Positions 1 through 10,198 of a DNA stretch of 64,000 bases are shown one piece after another. Numbering within the stretch: position 1 is the stretch's first letter; each line of letters begins with the position of its first letter. The notes below the pieces were generated by a model that was not told the DNA's origin, did no database searches, and saw only the letters and a program-made list of their open reading frames with translations. The DNA is from Biomphalaria glabrata (taxonomy: Eukaryota; Mollusca; Gastropoda; Planorbidae): NCBI RefSeq assembly GCF_947242115.1, contig NC_074721.1, forward strand, positions 6,622,501-6,686,500. Reading direction: 5' to 3'. A program made the translations under genes and the position numbers.

Positions 1-800
1 ATCTTTTTTTTTGGGTACTGGAATTATTTCAGATGTCTTCCAAATGGAAGCTATTTTGTGCGTTTGCCAGGACTGGTTGAAGATAGCACAGAAGATATAA
101 GACAGTTGTTCCGCACATAGCTTTACAAGTTTGCCACTTAATTTGTCGGGTCCTGAAGTTTTGGCAGTGTTTACTTGTTTAAATATTTTAATCACTTCTT
201 GTTTATTGAACAGTTCTTGAGATTGGTTTAGATTGCTGTTGTCAAATAAAGCCAATACATCATGGTGGTCTTTCTCAAAGTCGTGGCAGTCAAATCGGCT
301 GTAGAAATCATTTAATTCATTGGCAAATTTGTTATTGTCAGCGACACACATTGGTTCGCGCTTAGGTACGTAGCCAGTAATTTGTTTCAAGCCAACAAGC
401 TTTAGAGTTATTTTTCTTGAAAGAGCTTTCAAGTTTTTTTTTCTTCAATCTCTCTTTTCCTTCAAATAATTTCTTTTTAAGGGCTTTTATGGCTGAGATG
501 AATTTAGAAGAACTGCTCTTGAACATTCTTTTCTTGTATAGAATCTCTTCCTTTATGTCTTTGGTCATCCAGGGTCTATTGTTACTGAATGTTATAATTT
601 TCTTCTTTGGTACAATCATGTTTTCACAGAACTGGATGTACGAGTTGACGGTTGTGGTAAGTTCATCTGTCTGGGCAGTTGTTTACAAACATGTCCCAAT
701 CTGTTTGCTCCAGACAACTTTGTAGCTGTAAAACAGAGTCGTCAGACCATGACTGGATGGACTGTGCTAAGGGTTTGGTTGTTGAAAAGGAATAGGACTG
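1..800 (-). mobile_element. LINE-A fragment: endonuclease-RT linker and start of reverse transcriptase
   Basis: Read on the minus strand, this stretch gives the linker between endonuclease and reverse transcriptase and the first RT block of a CR1/L2/Rex1-like non-LTR retrotransposon. Visible landmarks are YIQFCENMIVPKK, NNRPWMTKDIKEEI, GPDKLSGKLVKL and TSEIIPVPKKK in that order, the last running off the left edge. The segment has stops and changes of frame, so the copy is dead. The clade is inferred from motif style only. Confidence 0.8.
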
Positions 801-1445
801 TAAGCACTTGATCCAGAATTGTGTAACTGACATTGAGAAGAAAAAAAAATGACGGCATCACTATTGATGTTATGCTTGTGGCAGTGTCTTAGTTGCATTA
901 TATATTATATATATGTCCATGAATCATACAGTGAGTTCCGATAACTTTTGGAGATTTATTCTGTATCAAACATTGAAATCCAGACCGACATCCAAGCACA
1001 CTTGGAGCGCCATCTGATCAGGCATCACAAATATTTTAGTAATAAATCTTTTACTTTTCTAAACATGAACAGTGACATTTGATTAGAAAATCGCTCTACA
1101 TTTTGTAAGGGATTCGGCTCTAACCATCACTTGAACAATGTCTTTGGTCGATGGCAATATCAACGGTGTAAGATTTCATAGCTCTGTCAATTCTGAGAGT
1201 TTCCAAATAAGGTTTTGATTATCGCCACCTGAGTTAAATCTGGATTTCTTGACTCTGTCAGATTTAAAGCAAGAATACTGCATGTCCTTATTGTCCAACT
1301 TTGGACTTTGCTCTGGTTTCAAACAGATAAAACTTCAGTACAAATAACGTATCGGAGTTTTTTAATTCATGCTGATTGAAATATGGAAATACAACCAAAA
1401 AGCGAAAAATGGTCATTCGAGATCCATGATCATAGAATATTTCGT
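801..1445. other. gene-free, unassigned AT-rich stretch
   Basis: No open frame, splice-like structure or repeat family is recognised here. A short TA-rich run sits near 899-915. A phrase close to the neighbouring 38-bp repeat unit appears just before the array (about 1420-1445), so the array may have grown from local sequence. Confidence 0.6.
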
Positions 1446-2130
1446 GATGAATATATTATCTTCAATATCATGGACTATAAAGGGATGAATATATTATCTT
1501 CAATATCATGGACTATAAAGGGATGAATATATTATCTTCAATATCATGGACTATAAAGGGATGAATATATTATCTTCAATATCATGGACTATAAAGGGAT
1601 GAATATATTATCTTCAATATCATGGACTATAAAGGGATGAATATATTATCTTCAATATCATGGACTATAAAGGGATGAATATATTATCTTCAATATCATG
1701 GACTATAAAGGGATGAATATATTATCTTCAATATCATGGACTATAAAGGGATGAATATATTATCTTCAATATCATGGACTATAAAGGGATGAATATATTA
1801 TCTTCAATATCATGGACTATAAAGGGATGAATATATTATCTTCAATATCATGGACTATAAAGGGATGAATATATTATCTTCAATAATATGGACTATAAAG
1901 GGATGAATATATTATCTTCAATATCATGGACTATAAAGGGATGAATATATTATCTTCAATATCATGGAATATAAAGGGAGGAATATATTAGCTTCAATAT
2001 CATGGAATATAAAGGGATGAATATATTATCTTCAATATCATGGACTATAAAGGGATGAATATATTAGCTTCAATATCATGGACTATAAAGGGATGAATAT
2101 ATTATCTTCAATATCATGGACTATAAAGGA
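1446..2130. repeat. 38-bp satellite array, about 18 copies
   Basis: A 38-bp unit beginning GATGAATATATTATCTTCAA and ending GGACTATAAAGG repeats head to tail. The left two-thirds are almost identical from copy to copy. The last third carries variants (ATTAGC for ATTATC, GGAATA for GGACTA, ATAATATGG for ATATCATGG). Homogeneous units with diverged units at one edge are usual for a recently amplified array. Confidence 0.97.
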
Positions 2131-2261
2131 ATGGCGTTTCAATTGCTTCAGGACGTGCTAAAATCTTCAATATAAAAATATTGTTTGCTCCCACAACAAA
2201 GGTAACGCGTTACACGATTGCAATTTCAAAATACTTTTGTTGCGACAAATGTTTTATTTGT

Positions 2262-2430
2262 AAAATGTTTTACATGTTTCGGATGTTCCTTCAGAGTTGA
2301 AGATAGTTTACTTCCTAGTCCAAACCTCCCGCAGGACGACGGGGGATGGGAGCGGGCAGGGTTTGAACCCTCGACCGTCGATAAATCCGAACGACAGTCC
2401 AGCGCGCAAACCGCACGACCAGGCAGCCAT
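2262..2430 (-). mobile_element. SINE-B copy (tRNA-derived)
   Basis: On the minus strand there is a tRNA-like head with an A-box region near GCCTGGTCGTGCGG and a good B-box, GGGTTCAAACCCT. A body rich in CCCGTCGTCCTGCGGG follows, then a tail similar to those at 36661-36790 and 63331-63480. It does not fold as a real tRNA over its length. Confidence 0.75.
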
Positions 2431-2739
2431 GTATATATGCCTATATATAAAAGAAATAGCTACCAACAGAAAAGCTTGTCTTGTTTTAAACAGTGTTGTT
2501 AGACTCACTCAAAGTGCCCTCTATATCCTCTGGTAATACGTCCGTGTTCTTAAGTATATCTCCAGCACTCTTTACTCTCGTTTCATGATTTAAGGTATGT
2601 AGTAATTGGAGAATCCATCATCTCTCTAGGGACCACGTCCAGAGGTAAATGTAGATCATCTCTGCTACAAATGTGCCCCTCTCAACACGTATGAAACGAC
2701 GATAAAAAAAAAATAAACTTCCGATGAGTACTAGATGAA

Positions 2740-2813
2740 AAAGCAAAATTTCCGGTGGTCTTAGGCAACCCCTGGCATATGGTCATTCGACCCCCAGGTT
2801 GAGAACCCCTGCA
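2740..2813. mobile_element. right terminus of a hAT (Charlie-like) element
   Basis: The stretch ends in AGGTTGAGAACCCCTG, the complement of the CAGGGGTTCTCAACCT type terminus of Charlie-like hAT transposons. It is followed by CACTAGAG, a plausible 8-bp target duplication. I could not find a convincing left end, so this is probably a truncated copy. Confidence 0.55.
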
Positions 2814-2954
2814 CTAGAGGCACGGTACGACTTGATTCGTCAGTGTATTCTTACGATGATGTGCCTCGTACGCGGGTATACGGCCCTAGGCCGAAAAAAA
2901 AAAGAGAGGGTATCACTGTTTTATATAATGTAGCCTTACTTGTCCAGAGGGCTA

Positions 2955-3065
2955 AAATTATAAATAATAATAAGGCCTGTGACTTCGAGTTCGAAGATTA
3001 ATGAAAATGTAGTATTTCCCGTGGCTAAGCAACCCCAGCTGTGACCTACATATTTTGCAAAAAAA
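2955..3065 (-). mobile_element. LINE-C 3' end with zinc-finger coding tail
   Basis: The minus strand reads KICRSQLGLLSH, the end of the C-terminal zinc-finger-like segment of LINE-C, whose fullest copy lies at 46745-47356. An AATAATAAT tail marks the 3' end at the low-coordinate side. Only the last hundred bases remain. Confidence 0.7.
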
Positions 3066-3793
3066 AAAAAAATATAAATAAAATAATAAGCTTTTTTTGA
3101 ATAACTTATTTCTAATCACAAATAACAATTCCGGTGTCTCCACCAGGAGCTAAATCTATTTCGTTCCGTTCTTAACTCGACCACAACGATTTACAGATCT
3201 AGTTTTGGTTGATATTTTAACGAGTACAAATGTCTCATTGACTTAACGAGCATTTCAAACTCTTTCCATCTTTAATTTTTACTTTTCATTCGCTTTCTTT
3301 ATTACTATACCTCTATTCAAGTCAGAGTTTCATGGAACCTGGAACCAGGAACCACAAACATGGAACCTGCATGGATGCTGATCTCAAAAAAACGTCTCTA
3401 ACGTTTCTCCCTGAAATTTAACAGTTGATGTAAACCGCTGAGAAAAGAATTACTAGCTCGATGGCCACATGGCGAAAACTCGAGTTTGGCCGTTATAATT
3501 TTTCAACAAAAAAATAATAAAATGTAAATTTGGCTTGAGAACTAGACTTACATCTAAGGCCAACTTGGGTTTTGAAAGGACTATAGCGTTCGGGAATTTC
3601 CGAATGTAAGGCATTATAGATTCAAAAGTTTAATACTTTTAAGTTCATAGAAATTCTGCGCCTCTAAGTCTAGATTTAAAGGCCTATCATTGGAATTATT
3701 TCATTTTTAAAAAATGACCTTGTTAGCCGTAGTGTACTGATAACTGAGTTGTTTATTAAAATTTAATGTTGCTTTAAGTTTGTTGCAAGATTT
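3066..3793. other. gene-free, unassigned stretch
   Basis: AT-rich sequence with a poly-A run near 3060. No frame, tRNA-like box or terminal repeat is recognised. It ends at the target duplication of the hAT element that begins at 3802. Confidence 0.5.
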
Positions 3794-3997
3794 GTAAGTA
3801 TCAGGGGCGTAACTAGGGATTTGGGGGCCCGGGGGGATTGACCTCTTTGGGGGCCCCTTGCATTTTGACATTCGACATATGACATGAGATAATGTACGCA
3901 AAAATAAATAAGCCCCAAATCAAATTGGTTCAGTATATCAGTAAACTTAACAAAAAGTAATCATCAAGACTCTTTTAATGAATAATACCGTTGTTTA

Positions 3998-4560
3998 TTA
4001 GTTAAATAATGCACAAGTGACAAATCTAAATTGATATCGCTTCACATCTATAACATCAACTACATCGATACTTTCTAGTATTTGTGACTTCACTGACATT
4101 AAAGCTATAATAAGCCTTTCTTGCGTCTTTGTGCTCCTGACATAGTTTTTGATGAACTTGAGCTTTGAGAATGATCTCTCACATGACGTAATGGAAGTAG
4201 CCTGAGTTAGCAGTATTCGGAGGAGGTTGCAAAGTTTGAGCACACGTAATTCCCATATGAAGCCTGTTTCCTCAATATGACATCATTGAAAAAGCGATTT
4301 TCCCTTTATTTCATCATACAAACAGGAAAAGTAGCACAGTTTGTCACAAGCGTGTCTTAATCTAACAGGTGTCTTGGTTCAAGAAGAAACCCAAAGGTAT
4401 CCATTTTCTTTCCAGCCTTTGGAATCTGCCCTTCATCTCCATATAAAATCTGTCCAGCACTTCTGTCGCAACACGTTTGAATTGCAGTTCTTTTGACAGT
4501 CCTACATTAGAACTCAACTTCCAATCAAGTCTTTTCTTTCTTCTGGTTGTTTTGATTACA
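3998..4560 (-). pseudogene. hAT (Tip100/ZMYM1-like) transposase remnant
   Basis: The minus-strand frame ending at 3998 contains TSCERSFSKLKFIKNYVRST followed by KTQERL, the hallmark of the hAT C-terminal dimerisation domain in Tip100/ZMYM1-like transposases. Further upstream pieces such as FYMEMKGRFQRLE can be read through 4560 but are broken by stops. The RNase-H catalytic part is not intact. Assignment to hAT is firm, to the Tip100 branch probable. Confidence 0.85.
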
Positions 4561-4797
4561 GGGAATCCATAGTATTCACTACCTTCTTTTGCTTTTTCGA
4601 TGGATTTTTGGTTTTTGTCAGTTTCTCATCATTTTGCAGAAAGCATGAAAGGGTACTAATTTCTTTAGCAGCTTTCCGTATATGCAGTCCAGACTTTTGT
4701 AGCTTCTTCCGAACTATATTAATTGGGCGCAGGAGCTTTGACCAGAATTCAAGATAGGCAAAAAATTCTTAATTTTCCACTGCATGAAGAAGATTTT

Positions 4798-5995
4798 GTG
4801 CTAATATTATATGGTACCAGTATTATGTCATTGTTTGTTGTTTATGTTTTGTGCGAAAGCAAAAGGATTCAGAGCATACAAAAGTGTGAAAGATCCATAT
4901 CTCGTTATGCTCGAGTATAGAAATACTTCGATAAGTGGACTGCCGTATTCACCATCACAACTGCTGACGAGTAGAAGACTCAGGGAATCATTCCAACTGA
5001 TCACAAACTATTGAAACCATCGGTAGCTCAAAATGCAGAGACATTACTCAACGAATGACAGATGAAAAGCTAAGTGAAATACGATGCAAAAGCAAGACTA
5101 CCTAAAGATTATTCTGTCGGAGAGTTCGTCTAGGTCAAACATGGCAGAAAGCAGTTGTCATAAAAAACATTCATCACCCAGATCTTACATCATAAAGACA
5201 AACGATGGAAAAACATACAGAAGAAATCAACACTTTTTGAAAAAGAGTTTTGATGAAGACATCTCTGGGTACTATGATACCGATGAAGACAATGAACTGC
5301 AAACTGTTGGAACAAACGAAACAGACAGTTATAGACCAACGTCTAGAGAACTTGTTGTGCCAGTCAAGACAACCAGAAATGGACGAATTGTTAAAGTTCC
5401 TAGTAGACAGGGCCGGCCTTAGGCCACTGCAGCCTATGCGGTCGCAGTGGGCGCCGCGCTTTCATAGGCCCCGCGCTAATTCCAAATGTACATTATTAAA
5501 TTAAACCATTATAACGTATGTAAAATAACAGGGTTTTCGCGACCTCCTGATTTTCCAGGGCCTCCAGGAAATCTCATGAAAAGGCAAAATATAGCCTACG
5601 ATAAAGTCCTGAATTTTTTTTTAATTTATTCAAATCTCCTGAAGAATAGACGAAATTGACATTTTGGGGTGCCAATATATAAAAAGTGGCATTGCAAGCT
5701 TTCATTTGATAAAAATGTATTGCAAAGACGAAAGTAGGCCTATTTTCTAATTCAAAAAAAAAAATACCCAGACTAGGCCCCGCGCGATCCGTTTCGCATA
5801 GGGCCCAGCAAATGCTAGGACCGGCCCTGCTAATAGATATCACTCTTAAAAACTTTAAAAGGAAGGGTGTGATAATAACTTCAAAAGGAAGGATGTGCTA
5901 ATATTATATGATATTACGTCATTATTTTTTGTTTATGTTTTGTGCGAAAGCAAAAGGATTAGATGTAAATAAAAAGGGAGTTTCTATTGGATTGA
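4798..5995 (+). mobile_element. Ty3/gypsy LTR retrotransposon fossil
   Basis: This is an old, broken Ty3/gypsy copy lying inside the Tip100-like hAT. What remains is the end of pol (C-terminal part of integrase and its basic tail, about 4880-5407) with a short direct repeat on each side (about 4798-4869 and 5894-5963) that is probably LTR-derived. It carries several breaks and most of the element is absent. A 422-bp hAT MITE has inserted into it, so it is older than that MITE. The outer boundaries are approximate. Confidence 0.7.
5408..5829. mobile_element. non-autonomous hAT MITE, 422 bp
   Basis: The ends CAGGGCCGGCCTTAGGC and GCTAGGACCGGCCCTG form terminal inverted repeats. They are flanked by CTAGTAGA and CTAATAGA, a 7-of-8 match to an 8-bp target duplication. 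There is no coding capacity. Subterminal CCCGCGC motifs occur in both halves. It sits inside the gypsy fossil. Confidence 0.9.
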
Positions 5996-6563
5996 GGAAA
6001 GATTAATAAATGGGTAATAACTCGAGTGTGAAGTTTAATTCTGAAATTATAGACGCCAAACCCGAATAATGGACAATTTTAGCATTATTAAGAATAACTT
6101 TTAGATCTGTTATACTCGATTCTGTAAATTTTGCTTCAAGGTTAATTAGTGTAGCCATATAATACTCGCCATTTAGATCTATTATTAGTAAAGGTAACAA
6201 GATACCTGGAATTCGCTGTATATCATGCAGTTTTATTCGTGGCAACAAAGTTTAAATTTAAAATGTAAGACTAATTATTTTTAAAAACTTTGATCTCTGT
6301 GGGAAAAAATATTTTTAAAATGTCAACAGTCAACGTACTGATAGACCTAGATCTAGGTTTAGTCTTTGTGATAAATTTAATCCATAAATGTTGAAAAAAA
6401 GGACACCCGTTGACACTATTTGTCAATCAAATATATTAATTTATGTATTTACAAATAAATTTCGGAAACCCATTTGGGGGCCCCCCCAAGGTGGGGGCCC
6501 GGGGGGATTTTAAAATTCTCCCCCCCCATCCCCCCCCCCCTTAGTTACGCCACTGGTAAGTAT

Positions 6564-7109
6564 GTCATATATTTCTACGTAGGCCTAAATCTAATATATA
6601 TTGTATCTAGATTCTAGATCTTGACGTAGACGTAGACATCTAGGCTAGATCTTAAGAGTCCTAAACAGAAGTCCAAGTCCAGGATTAGATCTAAATGTCC
6701 ATATTACGACAGATATCAATAAATAATCGCTGACCGAATTTATAACATCGTTTGTTTAATTATCTGATGGTGTCAACATCACAGGTTCGATACCTAGATT
6801 GAACCAAGTATGTTTTTTATTTATTTCATTATATATTAAGATTATATATTGTCTTTTTTTTCAATGTTTTTTTTTTATGTTTTTCTTGTTTGTTTGTTTT
6901 TTTTAATGTTATAATGTATTTATACATGAGCTTGAAAACTTGGCTTCTTCCTCTCAAAGCAACTGATGTGACCTACAGAGAGGCAGGTCCCGGAACAGTT
7001 TGGAAACAGCTCTTCATTTTTCCTCTGGGTAGACTCCCGAGGTCTTCACAATGTTTGGATATAACTTCAAGGCAGCAGAAGTTTGGATTCAGAGTTTTGC
7101 TTCTCCTAG
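6564..7109. other. gene-free, unassigned stretch
   Basis: AT-rich, with several poly-T runs between 6840 and 6905 and CTAGAT-rich sequence at 6600-6680. No coding or repeat structure that I can name. Confidence 0.5.
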
Positions 7110-7760
7110 GTGAGTAGTCTGCCTTGGCTAACGAGCCTTTCTAACCTTATCTCATATAGTACATATGTTCTTTATAAAAACAGAAGAGAATTACGTCCTA
7201 CACATATACATTCGTCAATCTTATCTTATCTTATCTTATCTAATACAGACGTTACTTCAAAAAAGAAGATGATTACGTCCTACGCGTCATGCATTTAGTC
7301 ATGCATATTAACCAAATGACTTAAATTCTGCCAAGTCACTGGTTTTGCTGGCTAGCTCAGGCAACCCATTCCATGCTCTAATAGCACTAGGGAAGAAGGA
7401 GCATTTGTACAAATTTGTCCTAGCATATGGGACGAGGAATGTGCCTTTATCTTTGTGTCTTTCTGAGTATTTTATTAGATTTTGTTTTAGTATTTAAAGA
7501 TTATGGTTCAGTGTTTCATGTATAATTGCTACTTTACTTTTCAGTCTTCTATCCTGAAGGCTTTCTAAATTTAGTGATTAAACTAAAGGTGTTACTCTGG
7601 TTAATGTCATGTATGTCAATCAGAGACTTAACTCTGGCAATTAATTGGTTTCCTTCACTGATGCAGGCAACCCGTTCAATGCTCTAATGGCAATTAAAGT
7701 AAGGAGCACTTGTACGAAGTGGTCCTAGAATATGGTATTAGATATCAGCTCTTATACTTG
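7110..7760 (-). mobile_element. LINE-G C-terminal region, two partial copies
   Basis: The minus strand of 7200-7600 reads the end of a jockey/CR1-like LINE ORF2: LQDRRLKSKVAI-like sequence, then LVPYARTNLYKCSFFPSAI and RAWNGLPELASKTSDLAEFK. A second, more decayed copy of the YKCS...LNGLP block lies at 7640-7745. A TTATC repeat near 7220-7240 is the 3' tail. The same family is at 46441-47440. These remnants end less than 100 bp before the signal-peptide exon of gene 1. Confidence 0.8.
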
Positions 7761-7857
7761 TGTCTTTACAAGCGTAAGCAACTTTTACTTTAAAAAGGCA
7801 TTAAGATACATTTTATATTATTCACAGACAGAAGTTTTACGTTTGTCTAAAGCAGGC

Positions 7858-7979
7858 ATGATGTACGCATTAATGCTTATACTCATCAGTAGCATCAGTC
7901 CGGTTGTGTCAGATACCTCTGGGATCAGCTTTAACGTCAATGGCTACACTTTTATCTTTGATCAACAAAATCTTATCAA
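7858..7979 (+). CDS. gene 1, exon 1: signal peptide of a mucin-like membrane protein
   Basis: The frame opens MMYALMLILISSISPVVSDT, a textbook signal peptide with likely cleavage after VVS. About twenty mature residues follow, including FNVNGYTFIFDQQN. The coding sequence stops at a strong donor, AA|GTGAGT, with two bases of a codon left over. The acceptor TTTTCTCAG at 10198 supplies the third base and keeps the reading frame into the giant exon at 10199, which supports the junction. A possible acceptor at 7827 (TTCACAG) or a start of transcription just upstream could begin the exon; I cannot tell which. The first ATG of the pair at 7858/7861 is taken as the start. Confidence 0.75.
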
Positions 7980-8042
7980 GTGAGTAGTTTTTTTGGTCAA
8001 GCCAGCAATGTGCCTTTGTTCACATTCTTAATTTTTTTTCCC

Positions 8043-8210
8043 CTTTCAGACCTTGTGGTCTGTAAAGGTCATCTGATTCTGTGGCCTACGGTTAACGAGG
8101 GTGTCATGCCAGCATAACAACCAGCCTTTACTTTTCCCCAACTAATGTCAGGTACCCATTAGAGCTGGGTGGACTCAGAGGCGCCCAAGGATCCATATTC
8201 TTAATTGATG
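8043..8210 (-). mobile_element. SINE-A, 3' part
   Basis: On the minus strand this matches the body and tail of SINE-A: TGGGTACCTGACATTAGTTG, CTCGTTAACCGTAGGCCAC and the terminal GGTCTGAAAGGG. The tRNA-like head is missing. It lies within the gene 1 intron. Confidence 0.85.
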
Positions 8211-8604
8211 TGTTTTTAACCTAATTTGCTTTTTTTTTTAATGGGATTGGGGAAGGGCGTTGATTTTATCGTAACTAACACTTAAGTTGTAACATGTGTT
8301 TTTCTACCACTTCCAATTCTGGAATCAAGTTGAAACTTTGCACCAATGTGTCTGACCAAACATGAATCAATAAAAAGAAAACTGCTTGCATAAGTGATTT
8401 TAAAAAAATAGATTTTTCGCTTTCAGAAAAGAAAAAGCAGCCGTTGCATCAGAACTTTGAATGGTCTAAATTAGTCTAAAATATTGTGATGTCGGATTTT
8501 CACTATCTTTTGTAGTTTACGAGATCGAAACGGGACTTACAGACAGACAGGCCACACTAAACTAATAGCGTCTTTTTACCTTTCGGAGACGCTAAAAAAC
8601 CTAA

Positions 8605-8812
8605 CCATTTTGTCAGGGGCACTCAAACAGAACAAGTCTGGGGCAGTCAAACAGAACAAGTCAGTGGAACTCAAACAGAACAAGTCTGGGGCACTCAAAC
8701 AGAACAAGTCTGGGGCAGTCTGGGGCAGTCAAACAGAACAAGTCAGTGGAACTCAAACAGAACAAGTCTGGGGCAGTCAAACAGAACAAGTCTGGGGCAG
8801 TGAAACAGAAGC
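8605..8812. repeat. 24-bp minisatellite, about 8 copies
   Basis: The unit CAAACAGAACAAGTCTGGGG plus a four-base linker repeats with variants (AGTGGAACT for GGGGCAGT). Because 24 is a multiple of three, a short frame stays open through it (SGALKQNK repeated). I do not regard that as a gene: it lies in the intron and the array alone explains it. Confidence 0.9.
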
Positions 8813-9304
8813 ACGGTCTTCTCTTCTTCCTTTCTTTGATATCGAAATAAGGGAAATCTCTCTATATCTATCTATATATTTCCCTTTATTATGTTTTGTG
8901 CACATTTTATTGTCCCACTAAAGGTAAATCACTGTAATCTTTTGTTTGTTTGCATTTTAATTAAAAAAGCTTTTATAAACTCTCAATAAATGAATCAATA
9001 AAAAATTAACCAATTAGTTAAGCGTACCAGACAGACATGAAATAACGATTAAAATTAGGAAGAAACAAGCAAAATATTGTTAAAACCCTGCCATGCACAC
9101 CGCCATCCAAGCAGAAGGAGCGCACGGCCAGAAACTAGACAGAAAGAGGATGTTGACATCAGGAGAAGAACGATTTCCGGCCAGTCTAGAACCGATAGGA
9201 AGATGTTGTGCTCCATGCAGATGTCCTATGTGTTTGTCATGTCTCCATGTAAATAAGCATCTATGTCTCGTTGAGTTGCCTCCCTTCAATTATTACAATT
9301 TAAT

Positions 9305-9770
9305 TTTTTAAAAATCCTTTTTTTTTTCAAAAAACAAAGCTTATCTTAAGTTGAAGAACTCCGCCTATAAAAACTATATCTATCAGTAATGTGCAAGTTA
9401 TTTGACTTATTCAATATGAAACAAAATTAGGCATAAGGCATAAATAATTTTTTTAAAAAGTAACCTATTTGGCAATTAATTGATGGTAATTCATTATTTT
9501 GTTTAATGCCAACAAAGAACTAATACTTGTCAATACTTTTCTCCCTCACGCATTCTCCGATCAAGTTGTTACTTTAAACAATTATTTATCGTATCTAAGA
9601 AAACATGAATCGATAAACAAAAATATTTAATTAGTCTATTAATTATTGGTAATTAATTATTTTGTTTGATATCAAATAAGGGAAATAACTTGTACATTAT
9701 TGGTAGATATAGCTTTAAGGACAGAGCTCTTCCCCTTTACATAAGCTTTGTTCGTTTGCTTGTTTTTTAA
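9305..9770. repeat. decayed R2-type repeat with inverted halves
   Basis: The pieces GAAGAACTCCGCC, AACTATATCTATCAGTAAT and CATTCTCCGATCAAGTTG near the left are echoed in reverse complement toward the right (ATTGGTAGATATAGCTTTAA, AGCTCTTCCCCTTTA). The arrangement resembles a palindromic repeat or two facing copies. Related sequence occurs at 40150-40680 and in the R2 family. Confidence 0.55.
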
Positions 9771-10198
9771 AGGATTTTTTCATATGTTTTTTCTTATTTT
9801 TCTTTAACTTGGAATCACGAAAATATTAAACGCACACCACAAACACTCAACATCATTTGATTTCACCAGTAGATTCACAAAAGCAAAAATAATAACATTA
9901 TTTCAAAATTGAGCTATGTCCCCTGTAACCCTCCCTTGTTTATATACTCTCTCTAATCTACGTATCTTCCATTGGTCCAATTAACTAGTAATCTATTTTT
10001 AGTACCATGGAAATCCCAATGTCTATTCTTAGCAAGTAACAGTATCTGCTAGAAGCTAATTAAACAACATATTTATGAGAACAATAAAAAATTGATGCGT
10101 AACTATTGTATTATGAATATTTTCTCGAGCCTAATTAGACCACTATTAGACCTTGACGCGTACATTAAGTAAAAATGGCTTACATTTTTTTTTCTCAG

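Larger units (their letters stand above)
3802..6555 (-). mobile_element. hAT element, Tip100-like, with nested insertions
   Basis: The ends are CAGGGGCGTAACTAGGG on the left and TTAGTTACGCCACTG on the right, a typical terminal inverted repeat of Tip100-like hATs. An exact 8-bp target duplication, GTAAGTAT, flanks it (3794-3801 and 6556-6563). G-rich and C-rich subterminal blocks (GGGGGCCC) sit inside both ends. Transposase remains lie on the minus strand near the left end. A Ty3/gypsy fossil occupies the middle, itself interrupted by a 422-bp hAT MITE, giving three levels of nesting. The element is dead. Confidence 0.92.
7980..10198 (+). other. gene 1 intron
   Basis: Inferred 2219-bp intron with GTGAGT donor and a poly-T/CTCAG acceptor. 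It is phase 2 (two bases of the split codon lie in exon 1). It holds a SINE-A fragment, a 24-bp minisatellite and a decayed AT-rich repeat, annotated separately. I see no further exon, although 8820-9300 has no named content apart from unassigned sequence at 9090-9290. Confidence 0.65.

Noticed and set aside
1446-2130. CRISPR-like array
   Set aside because: Units are contiguous with no unique spacers, and the genome is plainly animal.
6003-6248. Minus-strand frame of 81 codons inside the hAT element
   Set aside because: Could be hAT N-terminal sequence, but I see no motif that supports it.
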